Assembly: GCA_030533445.1 (NCBI GenBank)
Contig: CM060076.1
Span: 3,662,501-3,726,500, forward strand
DNA from: Cyprinodon diabolis
Taxonomy: Eukaryota; Chordata; Actinopteri; Cyprinodontiformes; Cyprinodontidae
DNA: 64,000 nt
Direction: 5' to 3'
This document shows, piece by piece, positions 12,252 through 22,349 of this stretch. Numbering within the stretch: the first letter of the stretch is position 1; every line of letters begins with the position of its first letter. Made by a program: the position numbers and the translations under genes. The notes below the pieces were generated by a model, which did not search any database, had not been told where the DNA came from, and worked only from the letters and a program-made list of their open reading frames with translations.

Positions 12252-12670
12252 TTTTCAGCCGTCTGCTCTGGCAGCGCGTCAAGCAGGCGGAAGTTGTCTC
12301 ATCAACTTAGCTTTCATAACCGGAAGTAGCATTTGCTAACGTGCACAGAGTCTATTGAATTGCACTCATTGCACTGATTTTGTGCAGTAATTTCTGATGC
12401 AACTTTTCTACTTCTGTTATTTGCTGTTGTTTCTAAAAAAAAAAAAAAAAAAAAAAAACGCATAACAATATTACAGCTTTCATTGATTTATTTCAAATTT
12501 GAAACATTGTCTAGCCTGTAAGGTGTAAAAAAAAAAATAAAAATTAACCATTTAATCGAATCGTATCGTGGTGTATTCTTGAGAATCGAAAATAATCGAA
12601 TTGTTGGGTCAGGAAATCGATACTGAATCGAATCGCCATGATGGATGTGATTTCCACCCCTAATAGATAC

Positions 12671-13839
12671 TCAAAGAAGTCTAACTGGTCTGAAAAACAA
12701 GGATACTGAAGGAAATAAAACCAAACTGAAGACAAGATACATGGAGTAAGATGGACTAACATTTGTATTTGTAAAGATGCATGTATTTTTACAACAATTA
12801 TCATTTTGTTGAATCAAAAATAAAACATTTTCAACTGACGCTGGAGAATTAATTGCATCTGAAATACAATCTGAATTTAACAAAACTATATTTTTTAATT
12901 GCAAAGATACTCGACAGTGCTCACATTAGATTAAATAGAAAAAAAGACACTGACCTCTTTACTCCAGCCCTGCAGGTGGCAGTAATGCGCTTAACCCTTT
13001 AAAGCCCGATCCAAGAATAAAACAAAATAGAAAATTACTTTTTTTTTTTTTTAATTCCTTATTTGCCCTTTTAACAAAATATGTACAAAGAAAAAACAGA
13101 AATACATTTTTGATATTACTAATTTATTACTATGCGATAAGTCAAGAATATTTTTTGTCTAGTCTTCTACTGGCTGTTATCAGGTATATCTGATTGTGTT
13201 CAATAGGATTTTGAGCAAAGTTTTTACCATTAAATTATGCAAAAGGCGTCGGACGCAAATAATTTCAGAAACCGTATGTATCAAATATGATACATTTGGC
13301 ATTACAGGGTTAAGGTGGATTTGCTGCAACACAGAACAAAGCAAGAGAGGGTTGAAGCAAACACACAGATTGATGCGTACAATTAAAGTTAGAACCTTTC
13401 TACACAGTTACAGTAAAGCAAGCTTTGAAGATACATGAAAACAATGAAAAACCCTGGAGGAAAACTTCTACATGTCCATTTATAATTCAAAGGAAAATCT
13501 AAATAAAAACCTCTATTGCAACATTGCTTAAAAAAAAAAAAAATGAAAAAAAATTGCAATATATATTTTTGGCTAAATCCTTCAGCTCTGTTTACTCTAG
13601 TTTCTTGTTTTCAGCAGCATGTTTGTTTTTAAGTTCATTCTTCTAACAGGTGAATGTGGCCCCTTGAGGTGTCCTAACAGAGGAACCCGAGTTATAAAGG
13701 TCTAAATTCTGTCTCTCGACGTCGTTTAGAGGAATTTTTCCGTTATGCTACACAAGGAAGCAGCATTTTTTATGCGTTTCCTACAATACATCCCAATTCA
13801 TACATTTAACACTATGATGGGGGGGGCACAATTGGCCCC
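12671..13839. other. Noncoding stretch
   Basis: AT-rich with poly-A/T runs; no gene or bounded element recognised. Confidence 0.5.
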
Positions 13840-14080
13840 CACGCTCGCCTGAACTCCAATAGAACACATTATGACATTATGCTTCGATCCATCCGACGCC
13901 GCCAGGTTGCACCACAGACTGTCATGGAGCTCAGTGATGCCCTAGTCCAGATGTGGGAGGAGATAACCCAGGACGCCATCCGTCGTCTCATTAGGAGCAT
14001 ACCCCGACAGTGTCAGGCATGCATACACGCTGGGGCCATAAAAATTACTGAATACCATTTCCAGCTGGACTGGAGGTAAA
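13840..14080 (+). pseudogene. Tc1/mariner transposase, C-terminal fragment
   Basis: The frame at 13879-14079 reads RRRQVAPQTVMELSDALVQM, then DAIRRLIRSIPRQCQACIHA, the typical C-terminal end of fish Tc1-like transposases. Upstream, the PDLNPIEH region is decayed (ACTCCAATAGAACACATT). No inverted repeats were identified. Confidence 0.75.
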
Positions 14081-14099
14081 GACAGGCAAGCTACACATC

Positions 14100-15769
14100 T
14101 TGATTTGGTCTACAGAGAATCCCTAATAATCAGTGGTGTCAAGTAACAACGTACAGATACTTCATGACCTCACTTTTAAAAAAGTAAACTCGTTATGTTT
14201 CATTTAAGCTCATTTTCGTTATGGCCTGCTGGTATTTAAACCATCCGAATAATACGTTTCATCCAATTTCTTTGTGGTTGGACTCGGTGCTGCCCCAACT
14301 TGTTCACCACATACCAAAATAAATATTTTTTCAAGATGATGAAAGGTTAAATTTGGCACTGTTACAATTAGCTCTAAAACTAAGGACTTAGTCAAGTTAT
14401 CATTTTTACTTTTATACTTTAGGCAGTTATAAAAAGGCTACTTTTGCTACACTTTAATTGAGTAAAATGCTTAGGTTGATCATCTAACTTCAACAAAAGT
14501 GTTTTTGAACAGTAGAATTTATGCTTCTACTTCAGTAATAAACATGAATACTTTTTAAACCTCTGTTAGAAATTATATATTATTTATTTTATTTTTTTAG
14601 GGGTATACAGGTTTTATAGTTATTTAGGGATTCAGAGGCTGAAATATCAGAGAATGCCTGTTTTTAAGCATACTGTAGTCATGTCAAGTAAAATCTATTT
14701 ATTGGATTTAACGAGCAGACAATTTTAAAAGGTAAATGTTAAATAATTTAGTACAGAGGATGTCTGAAACAGCCCCTTAGCACAATACTGAAGAAAAACA
14801 GAAAATTTTCTTACCTGAAGACATGCAGCCAGAATGTCTTGTGAATGTCGATTTTTCTGCACAAAAGTAATTTTTGGGAAAAGGTGAGACCAAAACAACA
14901 CTTCCAGCTACCAGTTTAGTTATTTGGGAACATTACCAAATGCATATTTTACATCAGCATTTTTTTTAAAGCAGTAAGGCTCCTAATTCACTCTGCAGTA
15001 AACTGAATTACTTGCCTGAAGCTGAATATAATCAGCCAGAACCCAGCATGGTTCAAGGAATTAGGGGACTTTCCAAACAGGTGTGCATGCTGCCTTCAGG
15101 GACACCTAGGACACCAGCATGTCTATCTATAGTAACACTAAACCACGACTATAAAATCGGAATAATCCAATTTACCACACTGGATTTTTTTTTTTTCTTA
15201 ATTTAAAGTTACATACCTCATAGTTTTAAAAGTAACTGAGCAACACAAGAGAACATTTATTGTGATATAACATCAGACACAACAGAAAACAGATTGTGTT
15301 TTAATGCAGTTTTGTTTTTTTAGTTCAACTCTGTCTACTGATGGTTTCTTAGAAGCAGCAAAAAAAAAAAAAAATCTAATCTATTCAGTTAGGCATCAAT
15401 TATGGTAGAAGCACATTAAGAAACACTGAATCCAACGCTACATTCATATGGAGGACCAACTCTGCCATATTTAAAAAATACAGAAATAAATAAATTCTCA
15501 ATAAATAAATAAGCATACAATTAATTGCCACCAAAAATACAACAAATAAATGTAAGTAGAAATTAAATTATACAGTGAGATATAAATGTATATAATTCTT
15601 TTAATTAGCTTCTTTATTTGTTTGCCTTTGTAATATTTACCTTATTTATTTTTTTGTCCTTTATAATCTTCAACTTTATTTTTAATTACTTATATTTTTA
15701 AGTATTTATTTATGTGCATGTTATAATATTTTTGTCTGCTTTATTCTTCCGTGAAAGTTAAAAAAATAT
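14100..15769. other. Noncoding stretch
   Basis: AT-rich; simple A/T tracts and no recognised gene. Confidence 0.5.
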
Positions 15770-15985
15770 CCCCTGGACTTGGTTTCCAAGATTTGAAGAC
15801 GTTTCTCCATCTCCACCAGGAAGCTTTCTCAATTCAAATGTCTGGATCAGCAGTGAGTTTGAGTCTTATATAGACAAAGCCTTGTATTGCTTGAAAACAT
15901 GCGAATGGTAACCGATGAATGGGTCGTTTGGTTCCATTGTTGGCCTGTAATATCTGAAACCTGTCTATGATTGTGTCATGATGGG
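15770..15985 (-). mobile_element. Penelope-like element 3' fragment
   Basis: Shares TTTGAAGACGTTTC, GGAAGCTTT.TCAATTCAAAT and CAAAGCCTTG with the longer copy at 37390-38515, in reverse orientation. Confidence 0.65.
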
Positions 15986-17099
15986 TTTAGGTTCTTAGCC
16001 CATATGCAGAACACAACGGAGGCTGGGTAAAAGTTAAACAAGGTTTATTGAATGTTTCACAATAATGAGACAATGTACTGGGTCAGGGGCTGGTCCGGGC
16101 TGGTTCACAGAAGTCTGCTGAGAAGATAGTTTGATTAGAAGGCAGGCTGATGAGAATGAGTCTTTGATAATTCAGAATTATACCTTGACTGAATCCGGGC
16201 TTCTCTTTGAGAGAGAGGGAACCGTTGGGTCCAGAGACTGTTTGTTCAGCAGAGTTCCAGAGCAGCTGCAGCGTCTAGCTTCTGACTTTAATGGCAGACC
16301 TTGATCAGAGTTTCCAGCTCTTAACTAAGAGCAGCAGGGGAATCCACAAGGGAATCTTCAGGTTTGGCTCTCCAGGGCAGATTGGCAGGTTAAGCTCATC
16401 CAGAGCTTCAGGCTAGAGACAGGTTTCCTGTGAGGCAAAAACAGATAAGATTCTTTCAGTTTCAAGGCTCAGGTTGCTAACCAAACTAAGGTCAACACTG
16501 CGGCGTCAAAGCAAGGTCTGGCAGCTGGTTATAAAGGGCAGGTCTCCTGATGAGTAGATGCGTCTCAGGTGTGCTGGAAGACTCCAGCTCCAGGAAACCC
16601 ACGGCGCACTCTGCTGGAGGAAGGTGGTACAGCTCCAGATCCCAACAGATTGACCCTTAACAATCATAGATAAATTTGTATTTGTTTGAAAAATACTAAC
16701 AGAAATCATATAACTATTGGTCTTTAAAGTACAAATGCTTATCCTGCTGGTTATTATACAATAAAGTCTTAATAATTTATCTGATTTTCATGTCAAGCTG
16801 AAAATGATCTGGATCAGAGGCAGCATTGGTTGCCTGCTTTTGTAGATTCCTCTGAATTTCAGAAAACCAAAGAAATCACCGTCTACAGATTTTTTATAAT
16901 TAACACTTTTAAATCATGTGTAATAAAAACAAACTTGGTTGTAGAAAGGTAATGATGTTTGGTCACTAATTGACCAGAGCTCCACCTGTGGTTAAAATCC
17001 ACTCCCTGGAAAACAAAAACTTCTCACCAAAAGAACCCTGTACTTCACTAAACGTGGTCCCCCTGGTTTACTGAGAGTGGTCAAAAACAGTTACTTACC
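15986..17099. other. Noncoding stretch, probably unidentified repeat
   Basis: About 16000-16670 is GC-richer than its surroundings and begins and ends with complementary CTATGATTG/CAATCATAG, suggesting an inserted repeat. No family was recognised and no coding frame is convincing. Confidence 0.35.
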
Positions 17100-17107
17100 C
17101 TATAAGG

Positions 17108-17964
17108 CAGAAGTCTTCAACGTTTTCCAGGTTAAGGACCCCCGAACTGATGTCGAGGTGGAGCGGAGAACCCCGTATCAAATAGTGTTCTATCAAACTG
17201 GTCCTATAGTCACTCTATTAAACATGGAGTAAAGTAACTAAAGTAATTTCTCCCTGGGATTATTAAAGTATTTCTGATTCTGATCCCTGGTTGATGGGTC
17301 AGGTGTTGTGAATGAAACGGTGCCAAGCTTAAAAGAGCTCCTGTCTGTCGCTGAATGTGTGCATTGATGATTGAAAGACATCTTCTGCCTCCATTTATCT
17401 GTTTACTACTGTGTGTTGAATTCATGTTAATGTGTATTAAAAGTAATTTCAATTAGTGGAGGAAATTGCAAGGAAAAAAAAAAAAAAGTCCTATCAACCA
17501 AAACTTTCGCGACCACCATGCAGTACCTCTGTGGACCTCCTAGGGCAGGGGTCACCAAGTTTTTTAAGGCTGAGGGCTACTTTATGGGTACTGAGTCATA
17601 GGACGGGCTACCAATACTGACCTATGAACTAGAGGAGTCGGCGTTCACCTGAACTTCATAGATAATAAACATATTTCTATTGTTTCTTCTCATTTTTAAT
17701 TTGCTTTTAGATATACTCATTATGAAATCCATACAAATCCTCAAATGTTCTAATTTATTGATATGATAAAATGCTTAATAAATGCTTCAAAATAAGAGCT
17801 TAAGTAAAAAAATAACATTTCAGCTTTAGTCCACTGGTGAATTGCTCTGTTTTCAAAAGATGCTGAGGGCACCCCATGTTGTCCTTGAGGGCCCCTTGGT
17901 GCCCGAGGGCACCACGTTGGTGACCCCTGTCCTAGGGGTTGCAGACCCCTGTTTAAAACCTCTG
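17108..17964. mobile_element. hAT MITE with nested second hAT MITE
   Basis: Ends CAGAAGTCTTCAAC and GTTTAAAACCTCTG are inverted. Perfect 8-bp duplication CTATAAGG at 17100-17107 and 17965-17972. An unsplit sibling lies in reverse orientation at 62225-62664. Confidence 0.85.
17546..17929. mobile_element. hAT MITE, CAGGGGTCACCAA family
   Basis: Ends CAGGGGTCACCAA and TTGGTGACCCCTG. Perfect 8-bp duplication TCCTAGGG at 17538-17545 and 17930-17937. It sits inside the MITE at 17108-17964. A sibling is at 53639-54010. Confidence 0.9.
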
Positions 17965-18144
17965 CTATAAGGGGTTAAGAAAATTACAGCGCAACGAAAT
18001 GAACTCTCTGCATTGAACCCATCCCCTTGGGGAGCAGTAGGCTGCCATTGTGCAGCGCCCTGGGAGCAGTGTGGTTAAGGGTTAAGGGTCTTTACTCAGT
18101 GACCCAACATGGCAGTCTGTGGGAGTGGGGCTTGATCCCAGAAC

Positions 18145-18743
18145 TACGGTGGCCCTGAAATGCAAACTGCAACTACAAATCTAAAAGCGCAACTACATTA
18201 AGGAAATCGCAACTACATAAAGCAAAGCGCAACTACATTAAGGAAAACACAATTACATTAACCTACCGGAAAAGGTAGGTACCAGTGGGAAACATGAGAC
18301 ATCGCTGATTGGACGACGGCGCCGTTTGACCCTTGAACCGGAAGTCATTTTGCCTGCTGCGGCTTTTGAAAACATGGATATTGTTGGCGCTCCAAACATA
18401 GCTGCCGTTATCCAGGAATATTTTGAATCAGGACATACGCACGAGGTGATACTGGATATGCTCAAGACTAATCACGAAATTTCAGTTAGTTTGCGTACAC
18501 TGAAGACACACTTAAAAGAAGCTGGACTGTTCAGACGACGCAACTTCCAGTTCAAGGGTCAAACGGCGCCGTCATCCAATCAGCGATGTCTCATGTTTCC
18601 CACTGGTACCTACCTTTTCTGGTAGGTTAATGTAATTGTGTTTTCCTTAATGTAGTTGCGCTTTGCTTTATGTAGTTGGGATTTCCTTAATGTAGTTGCG
18701 CTTTTAAATTTGTAGTTGCAGCTTGCACTTCAGGGCCACCGTA
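18145..18743. mobile_element. Fold-back element, IS3EU-like, with transposase exon in the loop
   Basis: Long inverted arms (about 18145-18345 and 18545-18743), outermost TACGGTGGCCCTGAA. It is flanked by the 6-bp CAGAAC at 18139-18144 and 18744-18749. The arms are rich in AACTACATTAAGG repeats. The 6-bp duplication and the integrase-type N-terminus in the loop suggest IS3EU; that family name is from memory. Confidence 0.75.
18374..18600 (+). pseudogene. N-terminal transposase/integrase exon in the fold-back loop
   Basis: MDIVGAPNIAAVIQEYFESG, then HTHEVILDMLKTNHEISVSL and RTLKTHLKEAGLFRRRN: a helix-turn-helix of the type at the start of rve-integrase transposases. The frame then runs into the right arm, so no catalytic domain follows. 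Confidence 0.6.
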
Positions 18744-18790
18744 CAGAACCTCTCGGATCCACCCTAACCACTCGGCCGCCACTCCCCATA

Positions 18791-20126
18791 TTATTAGGAA
18801 CAGGCTTGTACAGTGGGGAGTGGCCCAGGAGCAAAGGGGAACAGTATGGGTACTCAGCTACTCCACTCTCTATAGCAAGAAAATATTTTGCAGTTTATTG
18901 GTGTTTAACAGCACATAATCATTTACAGAAATATGCAAATATAAAAAAAATAAATTACAAAAAAATACATTTTTCAGTTTAAAAAAACAAACATATTTTT
19001 TCATTTCATAATGAAACAGACACCTTTCATTAGAAATAACAATTAAAGAAAGACAACATAAATACTTTAAAAATGCGTCAGAAGTACAAAAAGGCTTTAA
19101 TATGAAGCAGCAGCTCTGGATGTGGATCCAAAACAGCTTTTGTCAAATAGAATAAGATCATTTACACCTCAGCTTAAACTGTACAGAGAATATTTACAAC
19201 ACAGCGACATATAAATTATCACAAAATTAAGAATCCAAACCTCAACATTAGGCTGGTGTCACTTGTCTCTTTTTTTATTATCTGAGTAAATGGTAAATAC
19301 CATTAACATATAAGTCACCAGAAAATGGATGAAAATCAAAGCTTTCTGGGATCCAGTAGAGCTATGCTTGGTTTCCTGCTACAGTATAACATTGATGAGT
19401 TTGATTTAGATTTTCATTAACATGTCTGACTTGAAGCATTTTTTCTTCTTCCTGAATAAAAAAATAAATAAAATATCCTAAAATAAAAGAAATGCTGAAG
19501 TATTTTCCAGTTTCTGTTTGAGAAAAAATAGATCTGTCTACTAATTCTGGTTTATATGCTTATCAAACATGATGTCTGCGATGTTTCTATAAAGTGCATA
19601 TATCATTATATTAATATGGAAAACAAATAAACATGAATAAATAATTAATGCAGTCATTTTATTGTTGTTAGATCACAAAGGTCCTGCTCCACGGACAAAA
19701 CTCAGTGACTGAACTTTAATAATTTGGCATTTAAAGTCCTAAATATTAACAAATAATAATTAACCTTAATATATTTTTACAGAATCAGTGTCCTTTTCTG
19801 AAAAAGCTCTATAAATATTTGTAAATAAATAATTTTAAATGGAAACCACTCAAAGATCTAATTCAATATTTCACAACAGATACTCTGAACTTTTTAGTAT
19901 CATTATGATTATTACTTTATGAGCTTAAGCTTGTTTTTTTAAGGACTAAATAAATTTTGTCCAACAGGAAGTGAAACTTGCTTTTTAAATTTTTAAATTG
20001 AAGCTAAAGCCAATTAATTTAACAGATAAACATAGTTTGGTTTTTTTTATGGATAAAAAAAATAAATAAATTGCTGAGTTGAATCCAATCAGAACTTCAG
20101 GGTCATGGTTTAAAATATGAACTTAA
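18791..20126. other. Noncoding AT-rich stretch
   Basis: No gene or bounded repeat recognised. Confidence 0.5.
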
Positions 20127-21079
20127 AGGTATAGTGGAGGATGTTCTTTTTCGGGGTGGATCATCAAAATAAGTGGTCCTCCTAATTGTCAATCTCTCTG
20201 GTGATATGTTTATGTAAAGCCGTCCTACATGATCGTCCCCATTTTTACTTACCAGTGGTGAGTCTGACATAGTGGTAAAAATTCTTTTTTGGAAAGTAAG
20301 CTTGTATGTGTGACGCTCATGAAATGTAAGGTCACATTTTATGTAATTTTGTTTAATTTTCGAAAATTATATTTATGTGGAAGAACTATGTTGTGGTTAA
20401 AATGCTCAGTAATTGTCTCTTTCTTTACAAAAAGTAGTTATGCAATGTTACCAGCAGGGGGCAGTGTGACGAGTCCTTTCCCTTCTTGGGCGCCTCTTTA
20501 GAGCGGACTCTTTTTTACTTCCTCATTCTTCTGAGCAAAGCTGTTCTAAACAGAAACAACCGGTCGCCTAGCTCTTCAGGAACCTTATCTGTGTGCAGGT
20601 ACTCTGCCTTGGACCTGTTACATATATGAGTAATGCAAATATGTAACAGGCGGGGGCGTACTGCTGGGCCACTGACTGGACTGGACCGGGCATTTGAACC
20701 GAGCCATCAGCTCCGGGGCTGGTCCGGGTCCAGAGCCAGCCGGAGATGGAACGACCAAACTTGACCCGGTCGGGTTCGGTTGTTCTTCCAGCGAGAATCC
20801 CCACTGGTTCCCCTCTGTCAGCCAGAGTTCCCGGACTAGCCCCAGAGCTCACGGCTCAGTTCTGTAGCACTGTAGTCGACCAAAGCCGCAGTCGATTTGG
20901 AAATTCCCCCCGGCCATTTTTTTTTAGGTATGATAATTAGGACATGTCCAGGAAAAAGAGGACGTCTCGTCACCCTAGCATGCACGAGGAGAAATGGGCG
21001 ACGGGTACAGAGTTGTGCATGTGCATTTTTTTTTTTTAAGTAAGGAGGGCGTGTCTTTTCAAAAATCCTCCACTGTACC
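20127..21079. mobile_element. TTAA-flanked non-autonomous DNA element (about 950 bp)
   Basis: Ends GGTATAGTGGAGGAT and ATCCTCCACTGTACC are inverted, each next to TTAA (20123-20126; 21080-21083). TTAA duplication is typical of Kolobok or piggyBac. No transposase is seen inside. Confidence 0.75.
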
Positions 21080-21159
21080 TTAACAAAATCAAATTATTGG
21101 ATGAGAAACTACCAAAACTACCAAAGCTGAAGATCCATAGGAATGTTGAGTAAAATGTT

Positions 21160-21485
21160 TAATGTGGGGCTACAGTGGCATTGGATGGAGTTTGCCCGGC
21201 AATTGGAGGGTTGTTGGTTCAAGGCCCAGCTCCGCCTTTCAGTGTTGTACTGTGCTTGGGCCAGACACTTCACATGCATTGCCTACTGATGGTGGTCAGA
21301 GCGAGTGGTGGCGCGAGTGTACGGCAGCCTCGCTTCTGTCAGTGAGCCCCAAGGCAGCTGTGGCTACGATGTAGCTCACCACCATCAGTGCAAGCTACAT
21401 TGTAGTGAATGACTGAATTGTGAATGACTGTAAAGCCCTCTGGTCAAGTCCTCTGAAAAGCGCTATAAGTAAATGCCATTTACCA
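21160..21485 (+). mobile_element. tRNA-derived SINE
   Basis: The head has a box-B match GGTTCAAGGC preceded by an A-box-like GGCATTGGATGG. The tail ends AAAGCGCTATAAGTAAATGC, a 3' end seen in many teleost SINEs. Confidence 0.65.
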
Positions 21486-21829
21486 ATGTATTTCTAATCG
21501 TTTCTCCTGGCCAATAAAACCTGATGCTTTTTCTATCTGTTGATTTTTTTTGTTTAAATCCGCTCCCAACTTCATATGAAGCTAATTTCAAGAAAATAAA
21601 TAAAATTAAAAAACCTAAACCCGTCATGGGAAAATTCTGAGCATTTAGGACCACGTTGAGGTCCAACATTTGGAAACATCTGATGGTTTCTGTTCAAACC
21701 AATTGGAGGAATTCTCCAGAGTTCGTGGTACAACCAGTCAGCAGGGATGCAGAAACCCTAAAAACATGAAGGTGTTGTAGCTGGACCTGTTAGAAGGTTG
21801 AAGTCACTTCCACCACCAGGGCTTCAGAC

Positions 21830-22349
21830 TCATGTCAGCAGGTTTATGTTGTCTGTGTGGATCTCCAGCACCGAGTCGTAGAAGCAGTCCTCGTTAATCA
21901 TGGAGGTCATGCTCTGAACGCTGAAGTCTCTACCCACAAGGCCGCTAAAGTCCATTCCTTCCCCGCCAGGAGCCCGTCGAAGACTACAGCTACTCTTCTC
22001 ATCATCCCTGGGATGCGGCGTTACTTGACCCTCGTCGGAAAAGTTGAGTCTCTGCAGCTGAGCCTCTAGCTCTCCCGTCAGGGAGCAAAGCCTTGGTCTC
22101 ATCTCAGAGGACCCTTCATGGCTTGGCAGCAGAGGCTCCGAGCAGGTTTCTCCCAGGATGCCGTTTGGTCTGCAGCTCTTTTCTGGAGCTGTTATCTGGA
22201 GGTCTGAGCGGCCTTGTCGGTGCCTCCTCCTCCAGGTGCTGCTTCTCTCGACGGTAGACTGCTTGCATCCCCTCAGAGAGCCACCAGGAGCTCGGTCTTT
22301 GAGGAGGGGGCTTAAAGCTCGTAGCAAAGCAGCTTTGGTCTCCAAATTA
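21830..22349 (-). CDS. tiam2: tiam2 last coding exon: PH final helix and C-terminal tail
   Basis: 172 residues after a split serine, ending INLLT and TGA. It begins with the PH C-terminal helix ([19 protein letters not shown]). Two later islands match the mammalian TIAM2 tail: [12 protein letters not shown], and a terminal block with [18 protein letters not shown]. The tail is clearly shorter than the mammalian one. Acceptor TTTTCCAG. No clear AATAAA was found in the 350 bases after the stop. Confidence 0.9.

Larger units (their letters stand above)
8487..12353 (+). mobile_element. ISL2EU-like DNA transposon, defective, nested
   Basis: Inverted ends AGACTC(A/T)GTGCACG at both termini, plus a shared AACTTCCGG-type inner block. 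It is flanked by AT at 8485-8486 and 12354-12355; the empty site in the copy at 6640-7476 has GTATTG, so the insertion duplicated AT. Two convergent genes, a THAP/DDE transposase on plus and a SWIM/YqaJ-type protein on minus, are the known ISL2EU gene pair (memory). Both are broken. Confidence 0.85.
7935..12662 (+). mobile_element. hAT-type DNA transposon hosting a nested ISL2EU-like element
   Basis: Starts TAGGGGTTTAAAT and ends with the inverse (ACCCCTA), flanked by a perfect 8-bp duplication ATAGATAC at 7927-7934 and 12663-12670, the length made by hAT transposases. Its own sequence (about 860 bp without the insert) has no convincing transposase, so it is non-autonomous. The insert is at 8487-12353. 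Confidence 0.88.
17985..18790 (-). mobile_element. tRNA-derived SINE, split by a fold-back element
   Basis: Parts 17985-18144 and 18744-18790. On minus, the head GGCGGCCGAGTGGTTAGGG and a GATCAAGCC-type B box give the tRNA-like start. The body CCTTGGGGAGCAGT is shared with the copies at 36336-36536 and 45158-45378. Confidence 0.7.
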
